Shown: positions 24,246-35,464, counted from the stretch's first letter. The stretch is 64,000 bases of DNA from Lumbricus rubellus (GCA_945859605.1 OX243814.1:29650286-29714285); one strand, 5' to 3'. Notes: generated by a model not told the origin, from the sequence alone. A program made the numbers and translations.

Positions 24246-24369
24246 TGACTCAAGTTGATTTGATGCAGGAAGACTTGGGGGTGGGGGGGGCTGGACAGGG
24301 TAGGGATCTGGACATGGACATCACTGTCTATGGCTGAGGATTGGATCCATTGAAGATGTTCCTACAGGT

Positions 24370-24699
24370 CAGTGGTTCCCAACCTTTTTTGACTGAGGGC
24401 CACAGGTTTTTCTCAGCTGGAGGACATGAGGGCCACTTTTTCTTAGTTGAAGGATATTAGGGGTCACAAGGCAAAAATTTATTTAACTAAAAGCATTTTA
24501 AATTGTTACAATTTAAAAAAATAGAATGTTTTATGCTTTTATAGATGTCAAAATAAAATAATTTATAAAAGAAATAAATTGTTTTCTATCCTATTCAAAA
24601 TGTGAATATTTTCATATATTTTGGTTAATTCTTTAAGAGATGAGGGCCATTTTTGAAGGTCTGGCGGGCCACTTTTGGCCCGCGGGTTGGGAAGCACTG
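24370..24699 (+). mobile_element. hAT-type MITE, 330 bp
   Basis: The terminal inverted repeats are CAGTGGTTCCCAACC and GGTTGGGAAGCACTG. This end sequence is typical of hAT (Charlie-like) non-autonomous elements. The flanks CTACAGGT and CTATAGGT form an 8-bp target duplication with one mismatch. Sub-terminal GGGCCAC motifs occur at both ends. No open frame is present. Confidence 0.9.
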
Positions 24700-24719
24700 C
24701 TATAGGTGGAGCAGGCGAC

Positions 24720-25490
24720 GAAGAATGATGGCAAGTGAAGATATTTCAATTCTAATTAATTCTAATAACTATAAGAAAATTATGTTGGGACACAATAATA
24801 ATTGAAGTATAACTAAAATATTGACCTTACAAAGATCATAAAGCATGGAAGAATAATTATTTGCTTAGAAGTTCTGCAAGATGAAAAATAAGATTATAAC
24901 AGATATCAACACAACATTCAATTCATACAATTTACTGCTAGGGGAAAGAAAGCATTTAATTGCAGGGAAAAATTAAACTCGTTTTGCCACTCATGACTGG
25001 GCCTAAAATTCCAAATGACGGCCAAATCGAAGAAATCATCAATTGATTCCTGTGCTTTACGCTAACTGAAGTCGTATCTGTGACAGGAAATCTATATCGT
25101 GTCTCTTAAAGACAGACTCATCACACTCACACAGAATCGTTCTAGAGAAGTCACAAGACTTTATAATCTATAAATAAACAGCATGAATCATCTAATTTAT
25201 ATTAAGGCTCTGGTCTGGGTGTCTATAACACTTTCTGTTTCACCATATGCGTCTGATATATCACGACCGAAAATATGACTTGCTACGCATCTCAATCCAC
25301 TGATTTTAAACAACTACCCTCAATCTAAGATCAAATTCAAAGGATTTAACCCTAGATTCAATTTCAGGTTCACACTGCAGTTCAAAGAAATTCTAAGTCA
25401 GAAGTAACTTCAGAATGTGTCATTTTGACTTCTGTGCAGAAGGTTTTCTTCAACTATGTGACAGCCTACTTGAGGGAAATCATTGCAGTT
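24720..25490. other. Intronic DNA, nothing recognised
   Basis: AT-rich sequence with no exon, repeat or RNA signature that I can support. Confidence 0.35.
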
Positions 25491-25494
25491 ACCA

Positions 25495-25718
25495 GGGCGC
25501 AGTGGTGTAGTGGTGGGTTCGGTGCCTTGGATCCAGAGGGTTCCAGGTTCGAATCCACCACCCGCTGCCTCCTATGAACCTTGAGCAAGTCCTTCACTCA
25601 CAATTGCTTGTGTGCTTCGGCATGAAACTCTGGTGCAGTGTCTGCACTGTAGTCGGGAGCGTCTCTGAGTAGGAAGCTTGAAGGGGCGCAAATGGGTGAA
25701 ATAAATAAATAAATAAAG
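25495..25718 (+). mobile_element. tRNA-derived SINE, subfamily B
   Basis: The head GGGCGCAGTGGTGTAGTGG leads to the B box GGTTCGAATCC, the CORE-like middle, and a tail from GAGCGTCTCTGAG to GAAGGGGCGC. The end is AAATAAATAAATAAA, as in the other subfamily B copies. Confidence 0.92.
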
Positions 25719-25719
25719 T

Positions 25720-28700
25720 GTTCTTATGAGAGTGTGTTGGAGGATGAACTGCACTTCGCAGTGCATAGAACATCCATTTAACCTGGAAATTCTCAAGAAC
25801 AGACAGATCTGAGCCCAAATATGTTGCACCTCAGCTAATAATCATAATTCTGGGTTTATACTCTGGAATAAAAGTGAAGTAACTTATTAAGCCAAAACTC
25901 ACAGGCAAACAAACTTGTACCCAGAAACATCTTGGCAAGATTTCACAACTCCACACTGAAATTCATTCACGATGTAACCTTTCCATTCTTGGCTGTGGAT
26001 TGTCAATTGTTTTTGCAGTTCTACATAAATAACTCACCTATGCGCCAAGATACTACGCTTCCATTGTGTGCTGATCTTGTCTTTAACTTTCACAGCTCTC
26101 TGAAAATGATTCTCTTATTCGGGTAGACTGCGGGCAAATCCTATTTTTAATCTTCTAAGCAAATGGTTCTTCCATGCTGTAAAACATCCATTGTGGTTGG
26201 GCTAAAATCTCAATTCTTCACTAAAGAATATCATAATTGCCATCATTATCCTTATTTCCTCTTTCTCTTCTTTCTCCTCTGTCTCACTCTTTTCTCAGAA
26301 CTTGCTTATAACAGAATACAGTAATTTCCGTATAATACTACCCTGTTCAAAGATGGGTGTCTGATTTAATTAACAAGTGAATCTCTTCTATTGTTTTCTT
26401 AAAGCCTCGGACCACTGGTCAGCGGGGAAACAATTCCACAACCGGAAAAAAATCGGTATTACCACCACGGGCATCATCATCGTCAACACCATTGTTACAT
26501 TGTCAAACATGTCATCATCCATTATCATTATCATTGTTATTAGATCATCGCAATTCTCATCAATGCCACAAGCATCACGCGATCTTTTGGTATCAGTTTA
26601 CACGACTAGGTTGACCTTAAGAAACCAAATGAAGTCTCTGCCACTGAAACAAATATTGGCATAACTTAAATAAATATCTCACAATACCAAACCTTACCAT
26701 TATTTACACATAATTAGTTCAGAAATAAATATGTGTTATCAGCCTTACTGTATTACTAAAAAAAAATAGAGAATGCCTGAATGTAGAAGCATGTAAAAAA
26801 AACTTGCTCTCACAAAAAAACTGGAAAAATGAAAAAAAATATTAAATTAGAAAGTCGGTGATAGAAAAGTAAATCACAAAGCAAAATACATTCACACCAA
26901 ATTCAACGTCACAACAAAAATTAAAGCAAAAGACATTTACACCAAATTCAATGGCACAACAAAAATTAAAGCAAAAGACATTTACACCAAATTCAATGGC
27001 ACAACAAAAATTACAAGAGGAAAATAAATAAAACATCATAAAGGCAATTAATGCACAAAAATAAAACTTAAGTACATGCAATAAATACAAACTGAAGATG
27101 AATTACCACAAAATACGACAAACATAACAAAGTAAAAAACACAAATAACACATTTAAAGAATAAAATGCTAAGGAATTAACATTTAAAACAAACTGCTGA
27201 AAATTTAAATTTAAAACATATTACTCTGAATTACAACAACAACAAAAATAAAATTAAATGACGAAAAAACTTCAAAAATTATAATAATGTTAAACACAAC
27301 AAAAGAATAAATCTTGGAACAAAAACAAACAATCATTTCCCTCTCACAAGACACTTTTACAAAACATCGATAATTATCACAAGAACTCAACCACACAAAG
27401 CACAACCTTGCACCACAGACAAATAAAGTTCATCTTAATTAGACAACTTCAACGCATAAAAACGTATCGTCACAATAATTTTGCAAGACTTTATCATCGA
27501 AACAGTTGGATATTTGGTGAGGCAGAGCAACTCCACGAGAGAGATAGAGATGTACGAATGAGCAAGTGACTTGCTTTTGCGCTTTCTCAGTTCTGGTCTC
27601 TTCTGGCGCAGCAGCTCTGCTGAAAGAAATTGGCGAAAGAACGCGAACGAGAATAACGAAAGCCCAATCGAAAAACTTGTCATATATAAATCTGATAATT
27701 TGGTTTAGAACAAGACAATGGAAGGGGCATGTAACAATGGAAAGGACATGTATGCACATCTGATGATCTGGACAAGTGCATCATTAGGTATCATGCGTTT
27801 CACTGTGCGGTCAACAGTAATCTGATCCAGAGACTCTTGTAATAGCAAACAAAATATAGAGGTCTAAGTCAGTTTAAAATGAACTCAGTTCTTTCCTCCA
27901 TTAATTTTGTCTTCTAGCAACACATAACAAGTTGGAGTTATTTTAGTGGATCACCAAAATCAACTAACTATAGTTTTAAAAGGTATTTTGTACTGTAAGC
28001 TCAAGCTCTCTAATTCTAAATAATTTACGAAGTACCAAGATATAACGAGAAGAAATTTTCCATGACTGCCCAAAGCACCCACCCACAAAATTAAACTTTT
28101 CATATAATAAATAGGCCCATGTTTGTGATAAAAACTGTTCTTAAAACCAAAACAGACAGCAAAACCTCAACCTCAAGAGCATTTAAACTGGACTCTACCT
28201 GGCTTCAATCAAGATGCCGAGCAGTTGACATGTTTGAATAATTGAACATAATAAATTATATCTCCTTCCGAAATTTTATTATTTTTAGGTCTATCTTTCC
28301 AACTTCAATTTACTGATTCAGAAATACAAAATCAACACGCTAAATAACTTTTACAATTTATTTGTCTAAATTTCGATTTTGCAATTAAATCATGTGAGCT
28401 AACTGCTAACTATGTTTTCCCCCCAAATTTTAAGCTCCTTTTGCTGTCTATCTGTTTGTGGGCAAGTGCCATGGGCGCCACGGGACTCACCCTTGAGAAA
28501 GGCGGTAGTGGAGACACCACCAGAAATCAACAGTGGATGAGCAACATCTGTCAAAATCAATTCAATCAATCACAACAATCAATTAATCAATTAATTACTC
28601 AATCAAAACCAAAGGCCAAACAAACCAACCAGCCTCACTGTCACACAAACAAGCTGCACTGCCAAGCAATGTAAATCAATCATTCAATAAATCAGTTCAA

Positions 28701-28760
28701 TAATAATCAGAGAGGATAAATGATCGATTGAACGCATGAATCAATATCTCACTCAATCTT
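25720..28760. other. Intronic DNA with little recognisable content
   Basis: This AT-rich block holds one 45-bp tandem repeat (listed separately) and otherwise no element or exon I can support. Open frames here lack motifs. Confidence 0.4.
26880..27012 (+). repeat. 45-bp tandem repeat, three copies
   Basis: The unit contains CATTTACACCAAATTCAATG and GCAAAAGA. The first copy has AACGTC in place of AATGGC; the other two are identical over most of their length. Confidence 0.92.
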
Positions 28761-28764
28761 CCAA

Positions 28765-29245
28765 TTGCTGAACCTTTCATTCACTCACTCACTCCCTCAT
28801 TCAGTCAGTAAGTTATTCGTTCATTCAGTCACTCATTCAGTCAGTCAGTTTTCATTCATTCAGTCAGTCAGTTATTCATTCAGTCAGTCAGTTTTCATTC
28901 AGTCAGTCATTCATTCAGTTATTCATTCAGTCAGTCAGTTTTCATTCATTCAGTCAGTCAGTTATTCATTCAGTCAGTCAGTTTTCATTCATTCAGTCAT
29001 TCATTCAGTTATTCATTCAGTCAGTCAGTTTTCATTCATTCAGTCAGTCAGTCAGTTATTCATTCAGTCAGTCAGTTTTCATTCATTCAGTCAGTCAGTT
29101 ATTCATTCATTCAGTCAGTAAATTATTTATTCTGTCAGTTATTCATTCGTTCATCCATTCATTCGTTCATCCATTCATTCGTTCATCCATTCAGTCAATC
29201 ATTCAGTCAGTTATTAATTCATTTGTTCATTTAGTCAGTTGACTG
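28765..29245 (+). repeat. CATTCAGTCAGT minisatellite
   Basis: Variable strings of CATT, CAGT and TATT units extend for almost 500 bp with higher-order repetition. The Ser/Gln/Phe-rich open frame it makes is an artefact. Confidence 0.95.
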
Positions 29246-31140
29246 GTCAGTCAGTTAGCTGGCTGGTCGGTCATTAAATTCTCAATGCAGGTTATTTCTT
29301 TAAAAAATTCTATATAAAAGGAATACAAAAGGATGAAGACAATGACAATACACAATAGAACTATAGATACCAACTGAAAACTTTAAATTTTTCAGCACCT
29401 AAGAACCAAGTCAACGAATCAGCTTTAAATCAAAACCGAAAATGAATGAAGCAGGTATGAGTTGTCTGGTTCTAAGTCAAAATACAAGCATGTGTGGATG
29501 GTCTGTGGATGTAGAGGCATGGGAATGACAAAAATGTGGATAAAATTCATGACAGAAATTTAAAATTACTGCTTCAGTCTAAACTGAAAGTCGTGCAGAG
29601 AAATTCCACGAGAAGCAGGGTTGGTGAGCTAATGGCATGGATTGTATCGTTACAGATCTAGTCTTTATCAGGTTTTTGTTTATTTATTTATTTATTTACC
29701 GGTCGAATAAGACATAACGTTTGTGTTTTGTTTGTGCGACAGTGAAGTTGGTTGGTTTGTTTGGTGTTTGGTTTTGATTGAGTTATTTATTAATTACTTG
29801 ACTGATTGTTGTGATTTATTTAATTGATTTTGACAGATGTTGCTCATCCACTGTTGATTTCTGGTGGTGTTATTTCTCTGTAGGACTTTAAGTTTAGATT
29901 GAAGCAGTAATTTAAGATTTCCGTCATGTCAAGTTTAAATGTAAGAGAAGATGCAGCTGGAGCTATTGGATAATTACAAACTAACAGTCATGGACTATGT
30001 GACTGGAGTGAGAAGCAATACCAAAGCAGATGAGGAGCAGGTTGATGATACAGGTGGTTGAATTGTGAATAGCTGACAATGCAATCAAAGATGACTGGCA
30101 GGATAGAAAGAGTTGCAAGTATGTGAATGGATAAAATTTATAATCTATTGACTTTAGACCAGTTGAAAGAGAGATATTAAGAACAGGACAGATCTGCTGA
30201 TGTTTAGGGGTCTAAGTTACAGGCATGGGATAGAGCCATGCTTACCAAAATGCATCATGGTGACAGTGGAAGAGGTGGTGAATAATTCTAGCACTTATAA
30301 GACAAATTCTAGCGAAGAGAAACAATTGACTCACGCATGCACTGGCGATCGGAAGTGGCACTACACGGTCTCACCTCAAAGGTTGACCCCTCACATCGAC
30401 TACATTCTACAATACAAAATCGCAATTTATGTTCGAACTCTTTCTACTATGCCATTGATGCTCAAAGCACAGAGCAGTGTCGGTAGTGCCCACCATTTCA
30501 ACTCAAAGAAATTGTTAAAGCCCATCACAGAACCATGCACTTGGGTCAAATCTATACCACGCCATGTGCAAGATAACTGCTAGGTACTTGAATGAGCCTA
30601 ATGATTTACCCGGATACACAACTGCACACGCACCAAACTGAGAATATAATTATGTTCACACGTGCACATGCTGTACACATATGCAAGCACACATGCTTTA
30701 CTACATAAAATAATAATAATAATAATAAAATAAATAATAATAATAATAAAATAAATAATAATAAAAAAATAATAATAGTAAAAAAATAATAACAATCTTT
30801 TCTTTATTCGATTCATTTCATTCTGACAAACACATTATGATTACATGAAACAATCTTAACATAAAAAAATGCAATGGGTCCAGCTGGACCCCAGTTTAGC
30901 TATTACGTAAGTTTTTGCACGTTATCTGTTGAGGGTTACCATCAATAATAACTACTAACAGAACAGACAGCCTGCAATACAATACAACGACGCTAAGACA
31001 TATGCATGTATGTTTGCATATGAACATTTACATTTAAGCAACACCTTTTAGGAAAGTTCTTTCAAAGGTGCTGAAGTATGGTTTTCAGTACCTTCTAACT
31101 GATCTAATCCAAGCACAATCTGTCCCCCAATGATACTGAA
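29246..31140. other. Intronic DNA; AAT-rich tract at 30712-30795
   Basis: A 127-codon frame on the plus strand (30200-30583) has no recognisable motif and I do not call it. The only structure I see is the AAT/AAAT tract near 30.75 kb. Confidence 0.4.
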
Positions 31141-31402
31141 AGACACAGACCTGTACAGTGTACACACTCTGTCTCCATAGATATCGAGAGACACTGACCT
31201 GTACACACTCTGTCTCCATAGATATCGAAAGACACTGACCTGTACACACTCTGTCTCCATAGATATCGAAAGACACTGACCTGTACACACTCTGTCTCCA
31301 TAGATATCGAAAGACACTGACCTGTACACACTCTGTCTCCATAGATATCGAAAGACACTGACCTGTACACACTCTGTCTCCATTGTTGCTGCAGGGTACA
31401 GA
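31141..31402 (-). repeat. 41-bp minisatellite carrying tandem copies of a 5' splice site
   Basis: Six copies of a 41-bp unit lie in the intron directly after the exon at 31363-31437. On the minus strand each unit includes GGAGACAGAGTGTGTACAGG followed by TCAGTGTC, that is the last 20 bp or so of the exon plus its donor. Donor GT pairs fall at 31361, 31320, 31279, 31238, 31197 and, in a diverged last unit, about 31149. Confidence 0.92.
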
Positions 31403-31437
31403 CTCGTAGCTTCCTGGTGGACAACCAACACTGCATC
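31363..31437 (-). CDS. Exon (first seen), TNFR/GCC2-GCC3-like cysteine motif
   Basis: A 75-nt, phase 1-1 exon between the acceptor GTCGTTGTAG and the donor GTACAG|GTCAGT. It encodes a 25-residue segment with four cysteines in the order C-x3-C-P-P-G-x-Y-x5-C-x7-C. That spacing resembles a half module of TNF-receptor or GCC2/GCC3 cysteine-rich repeats, which are extracellular. It joins in phase to the exon at 23571-23847. Exons further upstream should exist (right of here), but none was identified. Confidence 0.66.
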
Positions 31438-31667
31438 CTACAACGACACAAATTACTCGTGTGAAAAGGTTGGCTTCGACGACAAAATAAAGGTAAATTA
31501 AGTCATGCATGATGGTACACAAGCTAACTGGACTGGCAGTTTGGATTGTACATAAATAATCGTGTGCTTTTGATATTGCCAAGGGAAAGAATTAGCGTCT
31601 GCAGATCCATATTCATTTAGTGCTACTCATATTATATTAAATCTCTACATATTATTATTATTATATT

Positions 31668-32090
31668 CAGGGATGCCACCCTGCATTTTTAAAAAAGGTC
31701 AGATCGGGCCGAAAAAAGGCTAGAAAAGGCTAGATCGACAATTTTGGAGAAAATACATGGATTTTTCGCGCTTGAAATTCAAATTTCTAATGAACTTTTT
31801 TAGTCATCCGACCAAAATTTGGTTCCTTTCCCGAGAAAAATTTCTGATGACCTTTTTTAGTCTTTCGCTTCAAAATAAATCTATAACTTTCGGGGTCCGT
31901 ATTCACAACATTTTCGACTTTTTTAACGTCTTTTGTGCATTTTCACCTAGCAACGCCAATTTTTATGCGTAAAAAGTGGAAAAACTGCCGTGAGAAAAAA
32001 AGGCTAGATCCTGACTAAAAAACCCTAGAAACCTAGATAAGGCCGAAAAAACCTAGATCTAGGTGGAAAAAGCTATGAGTGGCAACCCTG
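31668..32090 (+). mobile_element. hAT-type MITE, 423 bp, with perfect 8-bp duplication
   Basis: The ends are CAGGGATGCCACCC and GAGTGGCAACCCTG, which are inverted repeats with few mismatches. The flanks are both ATTATATT (31660-31667 and 32091-32098). Sub-terminal GGCTAGA and CTAGATC motifs recur inside both ends. No transposase. Confidence 0.9.
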
Positions 32091-32381
32091 ATTATATTCT
32101 GCTGGCCCAGGCCAAGGAAAAAAATCAGTCCTCAACAGTACTGTTGGTGAAACTGAGAGGTGTTGCCTAGTTAAGGGAAGCCCATTCTAGGTTGTTGAGC
32201 CAACCGCAGAGAAGGAACGGTTCTTCATTGTTACAAAAGAGACCATGAGTCACCATGAATAACAATTGACAGCGGTCAACTGAACTCTTTATTGCAATGA
32301 ATACATTTAATTGTGTCACCATCTTCCGCTTTTTCATAAGCATTTATCTTAAATGCAAAATTATCAAATAAATACCAAAGT

Positions 32382-32620
32382 TGGAGGGAGTGGTCGGGCA
32401 GTGGTGGGTTAGGTGTCTTGGAGTCAGAGGATTCCAGGTGCGAATCCACCTCAAGCTACCATGTAGGGGGCCTTCAGCAGGTCCTTCACTTGCAATTGCT
32501 CGTGCGCTTTGGCGTGGAACTCTGATGCTGTGTTCGCACTGTTGTCGGGAGTCCCTCTGAGTAGAGAGCTTAAAGGGACACTAGAGCAAAATGTATGCGA
32601 GAAATAAATAAAAATAAAAG
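32382..32620 (+). mobile_element. tRNA-derived SINE, subfamily B, diverged
   Basis: The A box region is damaged (GGGCAGTGGTGGG), but GGTGCGAATCC, GGTCCTTCACT and the tail GAGTCCCTCTGAG remain, followed by AAATAAATAAA. It is the most decayed subfamily B copy here. Confidence 0.85.
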
Positions 32621-32837
32621 TCAGTCTTTTAGGGGGATGTAATATGTTGACACCTGTGAAGTGTTGTAACCAGCGTTCCACCTGCCATAGAATCGAAGAG
32701 AGCAAAACTATTTAAAAGTAGAGGGAGGAAATGTTTAAGCGGACAGCTGATACAGCACGAAAGTCTCTCCACTACAACCAGAACGATTTGAAGATAACTG
32801 CCACCCACGAATCCATCCTGGGATCCTATTCATTTTC

Positions 32838-32895
32838 AGAATTTATATAGCGCCCCTTCATGAAATTCACTCAGAGGTGCTCCCAGTCCAAACAC
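32838..32895 (-). mobile_element. LINE/SINE 3' tail only copy (minus)
   Basis: The reverse complement carries GGGAGCACCTCTGAGTG and GAAGGGGCGCTATATAAAT, the common tail, with no body. Confidence 0.8.
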
Positions 32896-32899
32896 ACGG

Positions 32900-33225
32900 C
32901 GATACAAAAACGCTTTAAGGAGCCCGTAAAACACTGACGAGTCAACCCTATTGTCTCAATACTCTGCTGATTGGCCGTCATCGCTTAACCCATTCTACCC
33001 AACGTCCCTTGCGCTGGTCCCCAATGCTTCTCGCAAAATCGGTGCCGCCCGCAACGCACGGAAAACTGATTTCCGCCGCAGCAGCGGCAGTAACGAGAAA
33101 TAATCGTGGTAGACCTCTGAGCCATCAACGAATAAACGAACATATCGCACAGGATGCAGTAAGAATCTCTGAAACGCATGCCAAACAAGGGTGAAATAAA
33201 CGGAGAAATTCAATGTACAAGTTTA
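32900..33225. other. CpG-containing stretch, nothing supported
   Basis: GC-richer than the neighbouring intron-like DNA. Short open frames occur on both strands without motifs. Confidence 0.3.
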
Positions 33226-33227
33226 AG

Positions 33228-33453
33228 ATGTTTGTTTGTATGTGCACTTGTTATATAGCACCCCTTCAAGCTCTCTCTTTCTACTCAGAGGCGCTCCCGA
33301 ATGCAGAGTGGACACTGCATCTGAGTTTCACGCCGAAGTGCAGAGCAATTGCTAGTGAAGGACTTGCCCAAGGTGCCTGTGCGGTGGCGTGAAGGTGGAT
33401 TCGAACCTTCCGGCTCCAAGGTAACCACGCCACCACTACACCCCTGCGCCCCT
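33228..33453 (-). mobile_element. tRNA-derived SINE, subfamily A (minus)
   Basis: On the minus strand the head reads AGGGGTGTAGTGGTGGCGTG and the tail ends with CACATACAAACAAAC. The B box is slightly altered. Confidence 0.9.
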
Positions 33454-33651
33454 ATGGGGATGTACGGGGTGCACACAACAAACGAGGAATCCAAACACTA
33501 AAAAACTGTTACAAACACCTTCAGGTCAACCCAGCAGTGCATTGGTCCATTTACTAGCAGTTTGCAAACTACCATCTTGAACAAAGACTAGAAATAACTG
33601 TGATACACACAACAACACATACACACACATACATAGACCACACACATGCAT

Positions 33652-33872
33652 ACCGCGGTGGTGTAGTGGTGGTGTCGTTGCCCTGGAGCCGGAAGGTTCG
33701 AGGTTCGAATCCCCCCTAGCCGCGTAAGGACCTTGGGCAAGTCCTTCACTCACAATTGCTCAGCGCTTTGGCGTGAAACTCCGATGCAGTGTCTGCTCTG
33801 CATTCGGGAGCGCCTCTGAGTAGAGGGAGCTGGAAGAGGCGCTATAACAAGTGCACATACAAACATACAAAC
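33652..33872 (+). mobile_element. tRNA-derived SINE, subfamily A
   Basis: It starts at CGCGGTGGTGTAGTGGTGG, keeps GGTTCGAATCC, the CORE-like middle and the tail, and runs into AACAAACAAAC. It sits about 200 bp from an oppositely oriented copy, so the two could pair. Confidence 0.92.
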
Positions 33873-33894
33873 AAACAAACATGCATACCTGCAC

Positions 33895-34320
33895 CCATGC
33901 GTACACACTAGCACACACACACACACACACACAAGTGCACACACATGCACATTGCACACTTGCACGCATAAACATAAACACATGCACACATGTATTCGAA
34001 TGCATGCACTCACACACAAACACACAAACACACACACCTACACACACATGCACACTTGCACGCACAAGCACAAACACGTGCACACATGTGAACGCATGCA
34101 CATGCACACAAAAACACACACCTACACACCCTACACACACACACACAAACACACATGCGCACTTGCACGCATAAACATAAACACGTGCACATGCGCACAC
34201 ATGCACGTGCACACAAACACACACACCTACACATACACAGACATGCACACACACACAATCACACACGCATACACAAGCCCACATGCACAAGTACACACAC
34301 ACGCACGCATACACAGCAGT
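33895..34320 (+). repeat. CA-rich cryptic repeat with CACATGCAC and CACTTGCACGCA modules
   Basis: CA runs are mixed with longer modules repeated three times (GCACTTGCACGCA...AAACAC...GTGCACA) at intervals near 115 bp. Long Cys-Val or His-Thr frames on either strand are artefacts. Confidence 0.92.
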
Positions 34321-34396
34321 GGCTCACAACGACAATCGGTGACCGCATTCATCCATTGATAGCTGCTCTCGGTCGTTTCTCGGTCTCTCGTAATCG

Positions 34397-34660
34397 ATGG
34401 CGTTTTTCATTTATGGAAATCTCGTTTTTTTACATCAGATATTAATTCTGTCAAAACGACTGAATACGCCAACGACGTTCAACGTCGACGTCAACAATGC
34501 GACTGAATACGCCAACGCCAACAATGCCAACAACATCGACGTCAACAATGCATCTCAGCCGCAGCAGCAGCGACCAGCAACGAGTCAACGCGCAGCAGCA
34601 GAAGCAGCAGCAGAGAAAGCAACTAAAATCAATTTAAGAGTTGTTCTAAGAATCGTTTAG
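34397..34660 (+). CDS. Weak candidate: Asn/Ala/Gln-rich low-complexity frame
   Basis: An 87-codon frame encodes repeats of V-N-N-A and A-N-A-N-N, then a Gln/Ala-rich segment (CAG and GCA repeats). Such composition is common in transcription-factor linkers, but it can also arise from the GCCAACAA and CAGCAG DNA repeats alone. No domain and no splice signals link it to anything. I report it as a possibility only. Confidence 0.15.
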   Translation: MAFFIYGNLVFLHQILILSKRLNTPTTFNVDVNNATEYANANNANNIDVNNASQPQQQRPATSQRAAAEAAAEKATKINLRVVLRIV

Positions 34661-34914
34661 ACGCAATTATTGCTCGTCGTCTTGCAAGTTGACGGCTAAA
34701 ACTCCAAAGTAACCTTTGAATGTTGTAAGATACGTATGAAATCAAAGTTATTGCCTTTGAACATTATCCAAAGAATGTACAATGTACGACGTTGTACGTA
34801 TATATAAAGACATGCACTAACTACTGTAACTCAAGTTACTCAACCAGAAATAGCCATACTGTCTATTTGTCAATGTACAGTGTTGTACACCGTAACACCA
34901 CAGAGTTTTTGCCT

Positions 34915-34996
34915 GTTTGTGTGCACGTGCATGTGTGCACATGTGCACGTGTTTATGTTTATGCGTGCAAGTGTGCATGTGTGTTTGTGTGTGTCT
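34915..34996 (-). repeat. Inverted copy of a CA-rich module
   Basis: The GTGCACGTGCATGTGTGC to CAAGTGTGCATGTGTG segment is, in reverse complement, close to the module at about 34140-34220. The two lie 700 bp apart in opposite orientation. Confidence 0.8.
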
Positions 34997-35345
34997 TTAT
35001 ATAAACGAAAACATACATTGAATGCAGTAATCATATCTTCGGCCTTAAAAAGCTTCTAAAATGGCATCATAGCGATTTCCAAATACATGCAAACATTACA
35101 AACATACATAGATGCAAACACAGTCGAAAACATACATGACCATACATAACCTTACTAAATGTGTCAACATCTAACATGTATACGTTCCAAGTCAATAGTC
35201 AGTCATACAGACAGACATAGCTATGGATGGATCCACCCAGCATATCCAACCAAGTCTTATTTGGCTTCATTCAGCAAATAAATGTATTACCACACCGAGG
35301 TTAGGAATTTAAATTTCTCATTTTTAGACACAGTCTTCCTTTAAG

Positions 35346-35462
35346 AATTCATGCCTTATAAAAACCAACCGTTAGCGCTGGTTACTTAAATTGCCGCATA
35401 CATTACTTACAGACATTTAGGGAAATGTCAGAAATAACCACGCATGTCCGTCCTCCACTCCA
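35346..35462 (+). repeat. Dispersed repeat of unknown type, copy 1
   Basis: Shares ATGCCTYRTAAAAA, GTTAGYRCTG, CATACATTA and GTCAGAAAT in the same order with 38957-39073, at moderate divergence. Class unknown. Confidence 0.6.
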
Positions 35463-35464
35463 AA

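Noticed and set aside
28765..29121. 118-codon Ser/Gln/Phe-rich frame
   Set aside because: It is the translation of the CATTCAGT minisatellite.
30200..30583. 127-codon plus-strand frame
   Set aside because: No motif, codon bias or splice support; it lies in the intron of the opposite-strand gene.
31085..31582. Open frame of 165 codons with repeated VSVFRYLW-type segments
   Set aside because: The frame runs through the 41-bp minisatellite. Only the 75-nt part at 31363-31437 has splice support; the repeat part is probably intron.
33750..34359. Cys-Val-rich frames that look like cysteine-rich peptides
   Set aside because: They arise from CA/TG dinucleotide-rich DNA.
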